From positions 1 through 64,000 of the forward strand of contig JAUXRY010000005.1 of the NCBI GenBank assembly GCA_030679915.1: 64,000 nucleotides of DNA, read 5' to 3'. Position 1 is the stretch's first letter; every line of letters begins with the position of its first letter. The notes beneath the pieces are model-generated. The model was given only the letters and a program-made list of their open reading frames with translations. It was not told the DNA's origin and did not search any database. Below, piece after piece: positions 43,187 to 52,859 of this stretch. The DNA is from Thiobacillus sp. (GTDB lineage: Bacteria; Pseudomonadota; Gammaproteobacteria; Burkholderiales; Thiobacillaceae). The position numbers and the translations under genes were made by a program.

Positions 43187-43207
43187 GCCTAACGCAGCGA
43201 AAATGAA

Positions 43208-43235
43208 AAGCGGCTTAATGGGCCGCTTGTTTTTT
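43208..43235 (+). terminator. Terminator of the tandem thioredoxin gene
   Basis: AAGCGGC-TTAATGG-GCCGCTT followed by GTTTTTT, 22 bp after the stop codon. It lies between this gene and the convergent copS. Confidence 0.85.
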
Positions 43236-43264
43236 GGCGTTTGCTTGGGGCTGTTGCCCCGCCA

Positions 43265-44659
43265 TTATGCTGCGCGTGTTCTTAGGCTGAGCTGGAACCG
43301 GGTCGTTTGATTGGCGGAGGTCACGCTGATCGAACCGCCGTGCGCTTCGACGATGGCCTTGACGATGGCCAAACCCAGTCCAGCGCCATCACCTTTGCGC
43401 TGGCGTGAGGGGTCAACCCGGTAAAAGCGTTCAAACAGGCGAGGCAAGTGTTCGGCTGGAATATCCGGGCCGGGGTTTTCGACCGCCACGGTGGCCAGGT
43501 CATCAGTATGGCTTAGTGAAACATGGACCGCTTGCCCGGGTGGGGTGTGGCGGATAGCATTCGAAATGAGATTGCTGAGTGCGCGCCGCAGCATCAAGCG
43601 GTCGCCGGGCGCTGTGGCTGTGCCAGTCAGTGTCAGCGAAACGGAGCGTTCTTCGGCCCAGGCTTCAAAGTAATCAAACAGGCCCTGGGCTTCTTCGGTC
43701 AGGTTTACTTGCGCCATGCCCGGCTTGAGCAGGCCGTTGTCGGTTTGAGCAAGGTAGAGCATGTCGCCCACCATTTGCGCCATGCGTTCGTATTCTTCCA
43801 GGCTGGAATAGAGAATTTCCTTGTACGTGTCCTTGTCGCGCGCGCTCGACAGCGCAACCTGCGTTTGCGTCATCAGGTTGGATATGGGTGTGCGCAGTTC
43901 ATGCGCAATGTTGGAAGAGAATTCTGTAAGCCGCCGGAATGAGTCATCCAGCCGCGCCAGCATGGCGTTGAAAGCGGTGGCGAGGGGCTTCAGTTCTGTG
44001 GGCAAGTGATCATCCGACAGCCGGTCTGCCAGATGCTCGGCAGAGATACCGGAAACCATGGTGGTGACCTGGCGGAGTGGCGCCAGGCCCCATCGGGTTA
44101 TAACCCATCCCAATCCTGCGGTGGCCAAGGCCGCCAAGGCAATGGCAATCGCCAGCACGATGCGGAAGGTGTCCATAAATATCTCATGCCGTTCGATATC
44201 CAGCCCCAACGTTAGGGTGTAGGTCTGACCATTGCCCGCAGTGAGTGGAACCGTCATTCCTCGGTAGTTCACTCCTGCTTGTTGCCATTGCTGCAAAGCG
44301 GCATCTCTGCAATCCAGGGACTGCCCCGGACATGTGATCTGCAGCGTGCCGGGAAACGTTGTGCCTGGCGTGGAAAACCAAGGTGTGCCCGATGCATCGG
44401 TGACGGTCACCTCCAGTCCATGGTGGCCGACAAGTGCGTCGTGTAGCTGTTGCGGCAGCTGGGCTATCTCGTTTGGGTTGCGAGCCTGCTTGAACAGATT
44501 CTGGATCAGCTCACGCTTGCCGTTGAGTTCGTGTCGGTCACCTTCCTCAAAATGTGCCTCCACGACATGCGCCAAAAAATAACCGGTTGCGAGTAAAACC
44601 ATACACGCAGCCGCTGCGAAATACAGGCTGATCCGGGCGGTAAGCGACAAGGGCATCAT
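43265..44659 (-). CDS. copS: Heavy-metal sensor histidine kinase, CusS/CopS type
   Basis: 464 residues. TM helix 1 ([19 protein letters not shown]) and TM helix 2 ([19 protein letters not shown]) flank a periplasmic sensor domain of about 140 residues. HAMP, the phosphoacceptor [16 protein letters not shown], the N-box [12 protein letters not shown] and the G-boxes [14 protein letters not shown] are present. The TIGR01386-type heavy-metal kinase layout fits copper or silver sensing. It overlaps copR by 4 bp, and lies divergently from copA. Confidence 0.93.
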   Translation of the reverse strand: MMPLSLTARISLYFAAAACMVLLATGYFLAHVVEAHFEEGDRHELNGKRELIQNLFKQARNPNEIAQLPQQLHDALVGHHGLEVTVTDASGTPWFSTPGTTFPGTLQITCPGQSLDCRDAALQQWQQAGVNYRGMTVPLTAGNGQTYTLTLGLDIERHEIFMDTFRIVLAIAIALAALATAGLGWVITRWGLAPLRQVTTMVSGISAEHLADRLSDDHLPTELKPLATAFNAMLARLDDSFRRLTEFSSNIAHELRTPISNLMTQTQVALSSARDKDTYKEILYSSLEEYERMAQMVGDMLYLAQTDNGLLKPGMAQVNLTEEAQGLFDYFEAWAEERSVSLTLTGTATAPGDRLMLRRALSNLISNAIRHTPPGQAVHVSLSHTDDLATVAVENPGPDIPAEHLPRLFERFYRVDPSRQRKGDGAGLGLAIVKAIVEAHGGSISVTSANQTTRFQLSLRTRAA

Positions 44660-45348
44660 GCTGTTGTGGTGTCGGTTCCGGTTTCGAGCACGTAGCCCAT
44701 GCCGCGAACGGTGTGGATAAGCTTGAGCTCAAACCCCTCGTCGATCTTGATGCGCAGCCGACGTACGGCCACATCGATGACATTGGTGTCGGAATCGAAA
44801 TTCATGTCCCAGACTTGCGAGGCAATCAGGCTACGTGGCAACACTTCGCCCTGACGCCGCAGGAACAATTCCAGCAGGGCAAACTCTTTGGCGGTGAGAT
44901 CGATTTTATGGTTTGCGCGTGTAGCGCGCCGCCGCAGCAAATCCAGTTCCAGGTCAGCCGCTTTGAGAACGGTGGCTTCCAGACTGGAGTGCCCTCGGCG
45001 TACCAGGCTGCGCACACGGGCCAGCAATTCAGCAAAGGCAAAGGGTTTCACCAGATAATCGTCAGCCCCCAATTCCAGCCCTTTGACGCGGTCTTCAACC
45101 TGATCGCGCGCAGTCAGAAAAAGCACCGGCATCTCAATGCCTGACCTGCGTACGCCTTCCAGCACCTGCCAGCCGTTCAGCCCCGGCAACATGACATCCA
45201 GGATCATCAGGTCGTAGTGGCCGGCCTTCGCGAGTTCCAGTCCCTCCCAGCCATCGCGTGCCAGATCGGTGACAAAACCTGCTTCGGTCAGACCCTGCTT
45301 CAGATAATCGCCCGTTTTGGGCTCGTCTTCGACGATGAGTAGTTTCAT
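44656..45348 (-). CDS. copR: Heavy-metal response regulator, CusR/CopR type
   Basis: 230 residues: an N-terminal receiver domain with [13 protein letters not shown] and the phosphorylated Asp in [14 protein letters not shown], then an OmpR-type winged helix ([34 protein letters not shown]). It activates copper-resistance genes when phosphorylated by the kinase encoded next. The copper-box-like site at 45408-45426 in the divergent promoter would serve copR and copA; a second such site precedes the DUF411 gene. Confidence 0.94.
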   Translation of the reverse strand: MKLLIVEDEPKTGDYLKQGLTEAGFVTDLARDGWEGLELAKAGHYDLMILDVMLPGLNGWQVLEGVRRSGIEMPVLFLTARDQVEDRVKGLELGADDYLVKPFAFAELLARVRSLVRRGHSSLEATVLKAADLELDLLRRRATRANHKIDLTAKEFALLELFLRRQGEVLPRSLIASQVWDMNFDSDTNVIDVAVRRLRIKIDEGFELKLIHTVRGMGYVLETGTDTTTA

Positions 45349-45407
45349 GGTGACCAGCTTGGGACGGATGAGTACATCCTGCCACAGCTCCTGCCCAGCG
45401 TGGGTTG

Positions 45408-45426
45408 CATTACAAAATTGTCATCA
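45408..45426. promoter_or_regulatory. Copper-box-like site in the copR-copA promoter
   Basis: CATTACAAAATTGTCATC, an inverted-repeat-like sequence similar to the CusR/CopR boxes of proteobacteria. The half-site AATTGTCATC is repeated exactly at 51104-51113. It lies in the 196-bp divergent spacer between copR and copA. Confidence 0.65.
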
Positions 45427-45544
45427 AGCTGTCAGCTTGGTGTCGGGGGGGCGCCTGCATGATGTTCACCATAACGTGGCAACCGAAATTTAAAGAAAAA
45501 TATCGGTTTACATATCATTTATTCAGTCATGAGGTCAGTTCGCG

Positions 45545-47383
45545 ATGAAGCGTAACCCGTTAAATTCGATTTCGCCCGTATTCGCCGTTCCTGATTTCCC
45601 GCGGCGGCGGTTTGTGCAGGGCTTGGCTGCAGGTGGACTGCTATTGGGCTTGGGCCCGGTGGTCAATTCATCCTGGGCACGAAGCGCGAATACGACAACG
45701 GGTTATGCCCCGGTGCTCGAAGGCACGGAGTTTGATCTGACAATTGATGAAACGCCGGTCAATTTTACCGGCGCAGTTCGCATGGCCACGACTATTAATG
45801 GCTCGATCCCTGGACCGACACTACGCTGGCGGGAGGGGGACACGGTCACCCTCCGCGTCACCAATCGGCTTGCCGTGAGCAGTTCCATCCATTGGCATGG
45901 CATCTTGTTGCCTTTCCAGATGGATGGCGTGCCAGGAATCAGTTTCAAAGGTATTCCGCCGGGTGAAACGTTCACGTATCAGTTCAAGGTAACGCAGACG
46001 GGTACTTATTGGTACCACTCGCACTCGGCCATGCAAGAACAGACCGGCATGTACGGTGCCATTGTGATTGATTCGGCGAACGGGCGCTCAACTCAGGCTG
46101 ACCGGGAATATGTGGTGCAGTTTTCGGATTGGACTGATGAAGACCCCATGCGTGTGTTTTCCAAGCTCAAGATGCAGAGCGACTATTACAACTTCAACCA
46201 GCCCACTGCGGTCGACTTCTTCAAGGATGTCTCACGGATTGGGGTCAAGGCAGCATTCGACAAGCGCAAGATGTGGAACGAGATGCGCATGAATCCGACC
46301 GATCTGGCGGATATTTCGGCGGCCACCTACACCTATTTGATGAATGGTGCCACGCCCGCCAGCAACTGGACGGGGATTTTCAAGCCGGGTGAAAAAGTCC
46401 GCCTGCGCCTGATCAACTCAGGGGCAATGACGTTTTTTGATGTGCGAATTCCCGGTCTGAAAATGACGGTGGTGCAATCCGACGGTCAGGATGTTGAGCC
46501 CGTGACCGTCGATGAAATCCGCATTGGCGTGGCCGAAACCTACGACGTAATCGTGACGCCAGGCGATGACACTTACACGATCTTTGCGCAGTCGATGGAT
46601 CGCACCGGCTATGCGCGCGGCACCCTGGCTACCCGTGCCGGACTGACGGCGGCCGTCCCGGCATTGGACAAACCCGAACCGCTCACCATGGGTGACATGA
46701 TGGGTGCCATGGGCGGTGATGGAATGGCCAGCATGGATCACGGCAGTGCCGGAGGGATGGCCGGGATGACGGGCATGAACCATGGGGGGATGGCCATGGA
46801 TCACAGCAAGCATGTCATGCCGGCTGGCATGCCCATGGGCGACGCGTTGGCTAAACCCAGCACAACCGCGCGCCACGCCAAAACCGAATATGGTGCCAGC
46901 ACCGATATGCGCGTGGATATGGCACGCACCAACCTGGATGATCCCGGCACGGGTCTGCGCAATAACGGCCGTCGCGTACTGACCTACGCCGACCTTCATA
47001 CGATAGGGGGGGCGCTTGATCTACGTGGCCCCAGCCGCGAGATCGAATTGCACCTGACAGGCAATATGGAGCGTTACGCCTGGTCGATCGATGGACTGGA
47101 GTTCGGTCAATCCACTCCCGTGCATTTCAAATATGGCGAACGGGTACGCATCATTCTGCACAACGACACCATGATGACCCACCCGATGCACATGCATGGG
47201 ATGTGGAGCGAGCTGGAAGCGGACGGCGGTGGTTTTCAGGTGCGCAAACATACGATTAACGTGCAACCCGCACAGCGCATCAGCTTTCTGGTCAACGCAG
47301 ATGCACTTGGCCGTTGGGCGTGGCATTGCCATCTGCTGTTCCATATGGATGCAGGCATGTTCCGTGAAGTGGTTGTGGCGTAA
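45545..47383 (+). CDS. copA: Copper-resistance multicopper oxidase CopA
   Basis: 612 residues. The twin-arginine signal (FPRRRFVQGLAAGG) fits export of the folded, copper-loaded enzyme. The copper ligand motifs are IHWHG, YWYHSHS, HPMHMHGMW and WHCHLLFHMDAGMF, covering type 1, 2 and 3 sites. Between the cupredoxin domains is a Met/His-rich stretch (MGDMMGAMGGDGMASMDHG, AGGMAGMTGMNHGGMAMDHS) typical of PcoA/CopA, thought to bind extra copper or oxidise Cu(I). It heads an operon with copB. Confidence 0.95.
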   Translation: MKRNPLNSISPVFAVPDFPRRRFVQGLAAGGLLLGLGPVVNSSWARSANTTTGYAPVLEGTEFDLTIDETPVNFTGAVRMATTINGSIPGPTLRWREGDTVTLRVTNRLAVSSSIHWHGILLPFQMDGVPGISFKGIPPGETFTYQFKVTQTGTYWYHSHSAMQEQTGMYGAIVIDSANGRSTQADREYVVQFSDWTDEDPMRVFSKLKMQSDYYNFNQPTAVDFFKDVSRIGVKAAFDKRKMWNEMRMNPTDLADISAATYTYLMNGATPASNWTGIFKPGEKVRLRLINSGAMTFFDVRIPGLKMTVVQSDGQDVEPVTVDEIRIGVAETYDVIVTPGDDTYTIFAQSMDRTGYARGTLATRAGLTAAVPALDKPEPLTMGDMMGAMGGDGMASMDHGSAGGMAGMTGMNHGGMAMDHSKHVMPAGMPMGDALAKPSTTARHAKTEYGASTDMRVDMARTNLDDPGTGLRNNGRRVLTYADLHTIGGALDLRGPSREIELHLTGNMERYAWSIDGLEFGQSTPVHFKYGERVRIILHNDTMMTHPMHMHGMWSELEADGGGFQVRKHTINVQPAQRISFLVNADALGRWAWHCHLLFHMDAGMFREVVVA

Positions 47384-47412
47384 GCGCTAACGGAAACGAG
47401 AGGAATATTAAG

Positions 47413-48579
47413 ATGAAGAATAAGCGAATGAATGTGCTGGTACTGGCAATGGCAACGATGAGTGTGTCGCCTGTTTGGGCGCAAACCTCGAGCGATAGTG
47501 GCACGATGGATCACTCGCAGCATCAAGGTGGCATGGCGCCTGCGGGAACCAAGGCCAAAGTGGTCAAGGATGCGATGCCAGCAATGGATCACAGCAAGAT
47601 GCCCGGCATGACAGCATCGCCCCCTGCCGAGGCGATGCCCATGCCCGCCGCTGATTCAATGCCTGCCATGGACCATAGCAAAATGGATCATGGCAGCATG
47701 AATCAAAGCGTGCAGCCGGTCATGCAACCTGTCAAATCGGACGCTGCAGCTGGAATGGCCGGCATGGATCATGGCAATCAGCCGGCAGTGCAGTCGGGTA
47801 AGCCAGGGATGGATCATGGTGAAATGAACATGCAGGGCGGATCGGCCCCGGCTGATGCACGCGACCCGCATGCCAACTCAGGTGGATTTACACTCGATTC
47901 AGGCGCGTATGCTTTACCCCCGTCACAACGCTTGCATTTGGCAGACGAACATAATTTTGGTGCGCTTCTTATCGATAGTCTGGAGAAGAGCTATACCCGA
48001 AACAACGGCAACAGCACGTCGTACGATGCTCAGGCCTGGTTCGGCCGAACTTACAACCGTCTGGTGATCAAGGCCGAAGGGGAGGTGGCCAAAGGCAAGC
48101 TGCAAGAAGCACGGACCGAATTGTTATGGGGACATGCCATCGCCACCTTCTGGGATACGCAGCTGGGCGTCCGCTACGACAGCGGCGTGGGGCCCGATCG
48201 TGGCTGGCTGGCGTTTGGCGTGCAGGGCCTTGCACCCTACTGGTTTGAAGTCGATGCGACCGCATATGCCGGTGAGAATGGACGTACGGCGTTGCGTCTG
48301 GGTGCAGAGTACGAATTGTTGCTGACGCAAAAATTGATATTACAGCCGCGCATAGAACTCAATTTATACGGTAAAAGTGACGTCGAGCGCGGGATCGGTT
48401 CGGGGCTGTCGGAAGCACAAACCGGCCTGCGCTTGAGATACGAGTTTACGCGACAGCTCGCACCCTATATTGGCGTCGAACGTGTGAGCAAGTTTGGCCA
48501 GACAGCGGACCTTGCCCGCGATGAAGGTGAAAAATCTGCTGTGACACGCTGGGTTGCTGGCGTGCGATTCTGGTTCTAG
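47413..48579 (+). CDS. copB: Copper-resistance outer-membrane protein CopB
   Basis: 388 residues. After a signal peptide (ending VSPVWA) come about 120 residues of Met/Asp/His repeats (MDHSQHQGGM, AMDHSKMPGM, MDHSKMDHGSMNQ, GMDHGNQ, GMDHGEMNMQG), a classic PcoB/CopB copper-binding region. The C-terminal half is a beta-barrel of about 210 residues starting ADEHNFGALLIDSLE and ending in the aromatic W-V-A-G-V-R-F-W-F. CopB is thought to sequester or move copper at the outer membrane with the CopA oxidase, 29 bp upstream. Confidence 0.93.
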   Translation: MKNKRMNVLVLAMATMSVSPVWAQTSSDSGTMDHSQHQGGMAPAGTKAKVVKDAMPAMDHSKMPGMTASPPAEAMPMPAADSMPAMDHSKMDHGSMNQSVQPVMQPVKSDAAAGMAGMDHGNQPAVQSGKPGMDHGEMNMQGGSAPADARDPHANSGGFTLDSGAYALPPSQRLHLADEHNFGALLIDSLEKSYTRNNGNSTSYDAQAWFGRTYNRLVIKAEGEVAKGKLQEARTELLWGHAIATFWDTQLGVRYDSGVGPDRGWLAFGVQGLAPYWFEVDATAYAGENGRTALRLGAEYELLLTQKLILQPRIELNLYGKSDVERGIGSGLSEAQTGLRLRYEFTRQLAPYIGVERVSKFGQTADLARDEGEKSAVTRWVAGVRFWF

Positions 48580-48649
48580 GTCCAGCCGCAACAATAGCGG
48601 ATTGCCTGAATACCTTCTTCCAGGATCCGCGATTCACTTTGGGAATAAC

Positions 48650-50206
48650 ATGTTGAACCGAAGGAAATTCCTGGCGCTGGCCGCCGCCATACCGCTTACT
48701 GCAGTTGGCGCCTACGCGATACTCAGAACATCCGCTCGCGCGACGGGGTTTTCGTCGCCCCTGTTCATCCCCGGTGACGGCGGACCCTTTGGTGTCCTGA
48801 CACCGCAGGGTAAATTGGCGCTGGTTGCCGAGCGCGGCACGTTCCCGCTGGCGGGGGGTAAAACCACCCCTTTTCTCTGGTATCGAACCCAGCATCAGGG
48901 CAAGACCTATCAAAACCCTATTCTCAAGGTGAAGTCGGGTACGAAGTTGTCAGTGACACTGGATAACGCGCTTGACGAGGGCACCATCCTGCATTGGCAC
49001 GGTTTACATCTGCCCGGGAAAATGGACGGTAACCCGCGCGATACCATCGCCCCCGGTGCCCAGTATCAATATGACTTCACTGTCAACAACCGCAGTGGCA
49101 CCTACTGGTATCACACCCACGCCCATAATTTCACGGCCAAACAGGCGTACTTCGGCCTGGCCAGTTTCTTCATTGTCGAGGACGACGATGAAGTGGCGCT
49201 GCGCGAAGCGCTGGACCTTCAACTGGGCGTGACCGATCTGCCGGTCGTTATCCAGGACAAGCGGCTCAATCAGGCCGGCGAGTTCGTCTACAGTCCCAAC
49301 CCGATGGAAAAAATGATGGGGTATCTGGGCGATACGGTTCTTGCCAACCTGACACCCACCCCGTATACCGAAATCGGAACGCGCATCTACCGCTTCCGCT
49401 TGCTGAACGGCTCGACCGCACGCATCTACAAGATTGCATTCGCCAAGGGGGAAAAGCTGCTTCCCTACCATGTCATCGGCAATGACGGCGGACTGCTCGA
49501 CAAGCCTTATTCAGCGAGCGAAGTATTTTTGGCACCGGGCGAACGGCTGGATATCCTGCTCGATGCCAGCAAACTGTCGAAGGGGGACGAAGTTTATCTG
49601 CGCAGCCTGGCATTCGATTCGCTCGAAGGCGGCGGGATGATGGGCGGCATGATGGGGGTGATGAGTTCAGCCAGCCTGGCCAATGGAGATGCTTTCAACA
49701 TCATGAGGCTGGCCGTTACCCAACCATCGGGCGCTGCCCAGCGTCTGCCCGCGCGCTTGTCTCAGGTCAATCCCATCAAGACTTCAGGTGCGGCAGTTCG
49801 CGCGATCAATCTTGAAATGGCGCAGATGCGCTGGCTCATCAGTGGCAACACGTATCAGATGGACGCCTTCCCCATCGAAGTGAAGCGTAACACCGTGGAG
49901 ATATGGGAAATCCGCAATGCCGGCCACAGCATGCCGCATCCCATGCATATCCATGGCTTTCAGTTTCAGGTTCAGTCCCGTCAAAACAGCCCCACTCAAG
50001 TCCGTGCGCTGGCCAACCACGGCAACGGCCGTACGGTCAGCGATCTGGGCTGGAAAGATACTGTGCTGGTGTGGCCCGGGGAAACGGTTCGCATTGCCAT
50101 CGATTTTTCACACGATTTCGGCGGCGACCAGACCTACGTATTCCACTGTCACAATCTCGAACATGAGGACGGCGGGATGATGGTCAATTTTCGCGTGCGC
50201 GCATAG
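48650..50206 (+). CDS. Second multicopper oxidase, CueO-like
   Basis: 518 residues from ATG 48650, starting MLNRRKFLALAAAIPLTAVG, a Tat-like signal. The copper motifs are ILHWHGLHLPG, GTYWYHTHAHNF, HPMHIHGFQFQV and FHCHNLEHEDGGMM, so T1, T2 and T3 ligands look complete. A Met-rich loop (GGGMMGGMMGVMSS) is inserted near residue 330. The sequence differs from the CopA oxidase in the same operon and is closer to CueO/laccase-like oxidases. Cu(I) oxidation is inferred from the context. Confidence 0.9.
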   Translation: MLNRRKFLALAAAIPLTAVGAYAILRTSARATGFSSPLFIPGDGGPFGVLTPQGKLALVAERGTFPLAGGKTTPFLWYRTQHQGKTYQNPILKVKSGTKLSVTLDNALDEGTILHWHGLHLPGKMDGNPRDTIAPGAQYQYDFTVNNRSGTYWYHTHAHNFTAKQAYFGLASFFIVEDDDEVALREALDLQLGVTDLPVVIQDKRLNQAGEFVYSPNPMEKMMGYLGDTVLANLTPTPYTEIGTRIYRFRLLNGSTARIYKIAFAKGEKLLPYHVIGNDGGLLDKPYSASEVFLAPGERLDILLDASKLSKGDEVYLRSLAFDSLEGGGMMGGMMGVMSSASLANGDAFNIMRLAVTQPSGAAQRLPARLSQVNPIKTSGAAVRAINLEMAQMRWLISGNTYQMDAFPIEVKRNTVEIWEIRNAGHSMPHPMHIHGFQFQVQSRQNSPTQVRALANHGNGRTVSDLGWKDTVLVWPGETVRIAIDFSHDFGGDQTYVFHCHNLEHEDGGMMVNFRVRA

Positions 50207-50287
50207 GGGCTTCGACACGCTCGTGTATGCATGCGCTAGTGAATTTGAACATCCTGTAATCGTGACATGGCTGGGCCGGCTTGATGC

Positions 50288-50315
50288 GCCACCGGAAGAG
50301 ACCTCTTCCGGTGGC
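50288..50315. terminator. Hairpin downstream of the second multicopper oxidase gene
   Basis: GCCACCGGAAGAG-AC-CTCTTCCGGTGGC is an 13-bp perfect inverted repeat followed by ATTGTTTTGG. It lies between the oxidase stop and the cytochrome gene and may be a terminator of the cop operon. Confidence 0.65.
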
Positions 50316-50341
50316 ATTGTTTTGGTGTGAGGAGAGAGACG

Positions 50342-50986
50342 ATGAAGGGTTTTGTGACGGGCGTGTTGACCACGCTGATAGTGGGTGCAGGCATTGGGCT
50401 TGCGGTAGTGTATGGCGGAAAGGTGGACGTGGCTGCGGACAGCCCGCATAGCGACCTGCTCTTCAGCTTGCTGGAAACCGCACGTGAAAAATCGATAGAC
50501 CAGGGGGTAAAAGGCCTGAGCGTGCCAATCAATCTGGCTGATAAAGACCGCATACGTCGTGGCGCAGGTAACTACGATGCCATGTGTGTCAGTTGTCACC
50601 TCGCTCCCGGTACGGAAAACTCGGAAATCCGGATGGGCTTGTATCCAACGCCGCCCAATCTGAGCACGCTGGACGAGCCGTCAACTGAAGCGGCCGCGCG
50701 AAAGTTCTGGGTGATCAAGCACGGCATCAAGGCATCAGGCATGCCAGCCTGGTCCAAAGGCGGGATCGAAGATGAGGCGATCTGGGACATGGTGGCCTTC
50801 TTGCAGGTGATGCCCAAGCTCACACAAGCGAGCTACGGCGAATTGGTCGAAGCGAGCGAAGGGCATTCGCACGGCGGTTTGACGGGCGGGGAGCTCATGC
50901 ACGGGCAGGGAAGTGACGTAATGACGGCGCCGGCAAAAGTCAACGGACGCAGTGGGCACGACAATTCGGATGGCCATGCGCACTGA
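50342..50986 (+). CDS. Membrane-anchored mono-heme cytochrome c
   Basis: 214 residues from ATG 50342 (GAGGAGAG upstream). An uncleaved N-terminal hydrophobic segment (FVTGVLTTLIVGAGIGLAVVY) is followed by a heme c domain with one CVSCH motif (near residue 80) and GIKASGMPAWSKGG supplying the axial Met. The C-terminus is His-rich (EGHSHGG, GHDNSDGHAH), a possible metal-binding tail. It lies in the copper island, between the oxidase and DUF411 genes, and could pass electrons to or from copper proteins. Confidence 0.85.
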   Translation: MKGFVTGVLTTLIVGAGIGLAVVYGGKVDVAADSPHSDLLFSLLETAREKSIDQGVKGLSVPINLADKDRIRRGAGNYDAMCVSCHLAPGTENSEIRMGLYPTPPNLSTLDEPSTEAAARKFWVIKHGIKASGMPAWSKGGIEDEAIWDMVAFLQVMPKLTQASYGELVEASEGHSHGGLTGGELMHGQGSDVMTAPAKVNGRSGHDNSDGHAH

Positions 50987-51091
50987 TTCATGAGGATATT
51001 GTCATCGCGCATAGCGGTGCTGTGTGTGAGTGGACTTCGCCATCCCAGCCTCACGAGCAAAAATGACGCTGACTGGATATCCCGTATTGTC

Positions 51092-51117
51092 AAAGATGAC
51101 GTAATTGTCATCTTTGC
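51092..51117. promoter_or_regulatory. Copper-box-like palindrome upstream of the DUF411 gene
   Basis: CAAAGATGAC-GTAATT-GTCATCTTTG: two 10-bp perfect arms. It contains AATTGTCATC, as in the copR-copA promoter, and resembles CusR-type boxes. It lies 60 bp upstream of the DUF411 start, so this gene and the CusF-like gene are probably CopR-controlled. Confidence 0.75.
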
Positions 51118-51177
51118 GTCAGCTTGTCGTTGCCGCGTGTGGTTCACACTGAAGTCATCAGTCAAGGAAAACCACAC

Positions 51178-51621
51178 ATGAAAATGACTTTCCTCAGAAG
51201 CCTGTTGCTGGTCGGTGTCTTCGCACCCACCGCCTGGGCCGCATCTGAAGCACCTGTCGTGGATGTTTACAAAAGTCCTACGTGTGGCTGCTGCAGCAAA
51301 TGGGTCGACCACCTCAAGGCCAATGGCTTCACAGTCAGAAGCCATGACACGCAGGATGTGGCGGCACACAAAGTGCGCTTGGGTGTGCCTGCCGGTTACG
51401 GCGCCTGCCATACCGCGCAAGTTAATGGCTATATGGTCGAAGGTCACGTCCCGGCCAAAGAAATAAAACGCATGTTGAAACAGAAGCCCCGTGTCCGCGG
51501 CTTGGCTGTACCGGCTATGCCGATGGGATCACCGGGTATGGAAACCACTGGGCACAAGGATTCGTATGATGTTTTTGTCGTGAACCGGGATGGGTCTACA
51601 CAAACCTACGCCCACTATTGA
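51178..51621 (+). CDS. DUF411 periplasmic metal-binding protein
   Basis: 147 residues from ATG 51178 (AAGGAA upstream). A signal peptide (ending AWA) is followed by the DUF411 signature VYKSPTCGCCSKWVDHLKANG (CxxC-like CGCC), GVPAGYGACHTAQV and YMVEGHVPAKEI. DUF411 proteins are strongly associated with copper resistance and are thought to bind Cu(I) through the conserved Cys residues. The gene is directly downstream of a copper-box-like palindrome and precedes a CusF-like gene by 11 bp. Confidence 0.9.
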   Translation: MKMTFLRSLLLVGVFAPTAWAASEAPVVDVYKSPTCGCCSKWVDHLKANGFTVRSHDTQDVAAHKVRLGVPAGYGACHTAQVNGYMVEGHVPAKEIKRMLKQKPRVRGLAVPAMPMGSPGMETTGHKDSYDVFVVNRDGSTQTYAHY

Positions 51622-51632
51622 AAGGAATGAAT

Positions 51633-51986
51633 ATGAAACCGATGTTAACTACTCTCGTATTGGGTATGAGTTTGAGTTTTGGCATGCCCGTTTTTGCAAG
51701 TGGTGATCATGGTCACAGTCATGACAGCGCGGCGAACACGTCCATCATGCCGTCCATGAATGCCACGATGAGCGACGGCCAGGTGAAGAAAGTGGACAAG
51801 GCTCAGGGCAAGATCACGCTCAAGCATGGTCCGCTTGAAAACATGGGTATGCCGGGAATGACAATGGTATTTCGAGTACAGGATTCCAGCATGCTTGATC
51901 AGGTCAAGCCGGGTGACAAGGTTCGTTTTCACGCTGAAAAGATGAATGGCGCGTTGACTGTGACAAAGCTCGAAACCGGGCTATAA
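51633..51986 (+). CDS. CusF/CopK-like periplasmic copper-binding protein
   Basis: 117 residues from ATG 51633 (AAAGGA upstream). A signal peptide (ending VFAS) and a His-rich stretch (GDHGHSHDS) precede the CusF OB-fold domain: GQVKKVDKAQGKITLKHGPL, then NMGMPGMTMVFRV (Met ligands), and LDQVKPGDKVRFHAEKMNG. CusF carries Cu(I)/Ag(I) in the periplasm to efflux pumps. No cusCBA genes lie nearby, so it may serve the oxidases or a remote pump. It is coupled to the DUF411 gene. Confidence 0.9.
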   Translation: MKPMLTTLVLGMSLSFGMPVFASGDHGHSHDSAANTSIMPSMNATMSDGQVKKVDKAQGKITLKHGPLENMGMPGMTMVFRVQDSSMLDQVKPGDKVRFHAEKMNGALTVTKLETGL

Positions 51987-52188
51987 ATAAGTCCCGTTTG
52001 GTTTCAGCCAGACGAGCTGGAGTTTATTTTGGCAACGACTGAATCGTGGTTGCCCGATTTTGGCTGATCAATTGGATAGTCAGTCTGATCTCAAAATCGG
52101 GTATCAGTCTGGTTGGTCAGGGTTGAACCATGCATTACGGTGCGAGTGGTAAGCCGCGACAGCATCCAACCCACGCAGGAGGATAACG

Positions 52189-52644
52189 ATGAAATCAATC
52201 CTAAATATTTTGCTAACAATGGTAGCGGCCATAGCGACCGCTGCACTGGCCGGGCAGGTGGGCAATCTATCCATGCCGCCGAGCTTTACCGGGCAGGCGG
52301 CACCAGAGGGGGTGTTGCGTGCCTATCCCCTTGGTGCCGTCACCAAACAGGCCGCCTTCAGCCACCACGGCAAGGCGATTCGAACCTTGACGTTACCCAA
52401 CGGCAAGGAAGGTTGGGTGTACGAGGTAGGGGGCAAACAAGCCCAAACCTATCAGTTCCCAACCAAGGAAAAACAGACGGTGTACGAAACAGGGCCGGGA
52501 AATGGTGTGCGCATCTACACCCTGGTGTTCGACGACAAAGGTGTAGTCATCGATGTGCTTTACAACGAGCACGGTCGACACGATGGCCTCACAGCATTGC
52601 AAGCGCAGCGCAAGGTTCGCGGCGAGGGCACGGGTAAACATTGA
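52189..52644 (+). CDS. Uncharacterised periplasmic protein in the copper island
   Basis: 151 residues from ATG 52189 (GGAGGATAACG upstream). A signal peptide (ending AALA) is followed by a soluble region rich in short beta-strand motifs: GVLRAYPLGAVTKQAAF, GKEGWVYEVGGKQ and RIYTLVFDDKGVVIDVLYNE. The last two resemble SmpA/BamE-like small periplasmic domains, but no firm family was recognised. It contains no Cys or Met-rich motif. It stands in its own unit within the copper island. Confidence 0.7.
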   Translation: MKSILNILLTMVAAIATAALAGQVGNLSMPPSFTGQAAPEGVLRAYPLGAVTKQAAFSHHGKAIRTLTLPNGKEGWVYEVGGKQAQTYQFPTKEKQTVYETGPGNGVRIYTLVFDDKGVVIDVLYNEHGRHDGLTALQAQRKVRGEGTGKH

Positions 52645-52859
52645 CATGACAAATCTTCGCGTAGGCCAGGAAGTCTCACCGCACGGTAGATTTTAAATTT
52701 CTCTACGACAGGCCCGTATCCTCGTCAATTGCACTGCACAAACCGGCTTTTTTCTGCTTTGTGTACGCCAGCGCACAGAACTATCTGCAGTGAAGGTGAT
52801 GATCGACGAAACCAGCCGTAAATATACGCGGCATTCCCAATGAACAAGAGGTATTGGTC

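Noticed and set aside
50288-50315. Metal-responsive operator downstream of the second multicopper oxidase.
   Set aside because: The 13-bp hairpin is followed by a T-rich run between two genes on the same strand, so a terminator is the more likely role, and it shares no sequence with the AATTGTCATC copper boxes.
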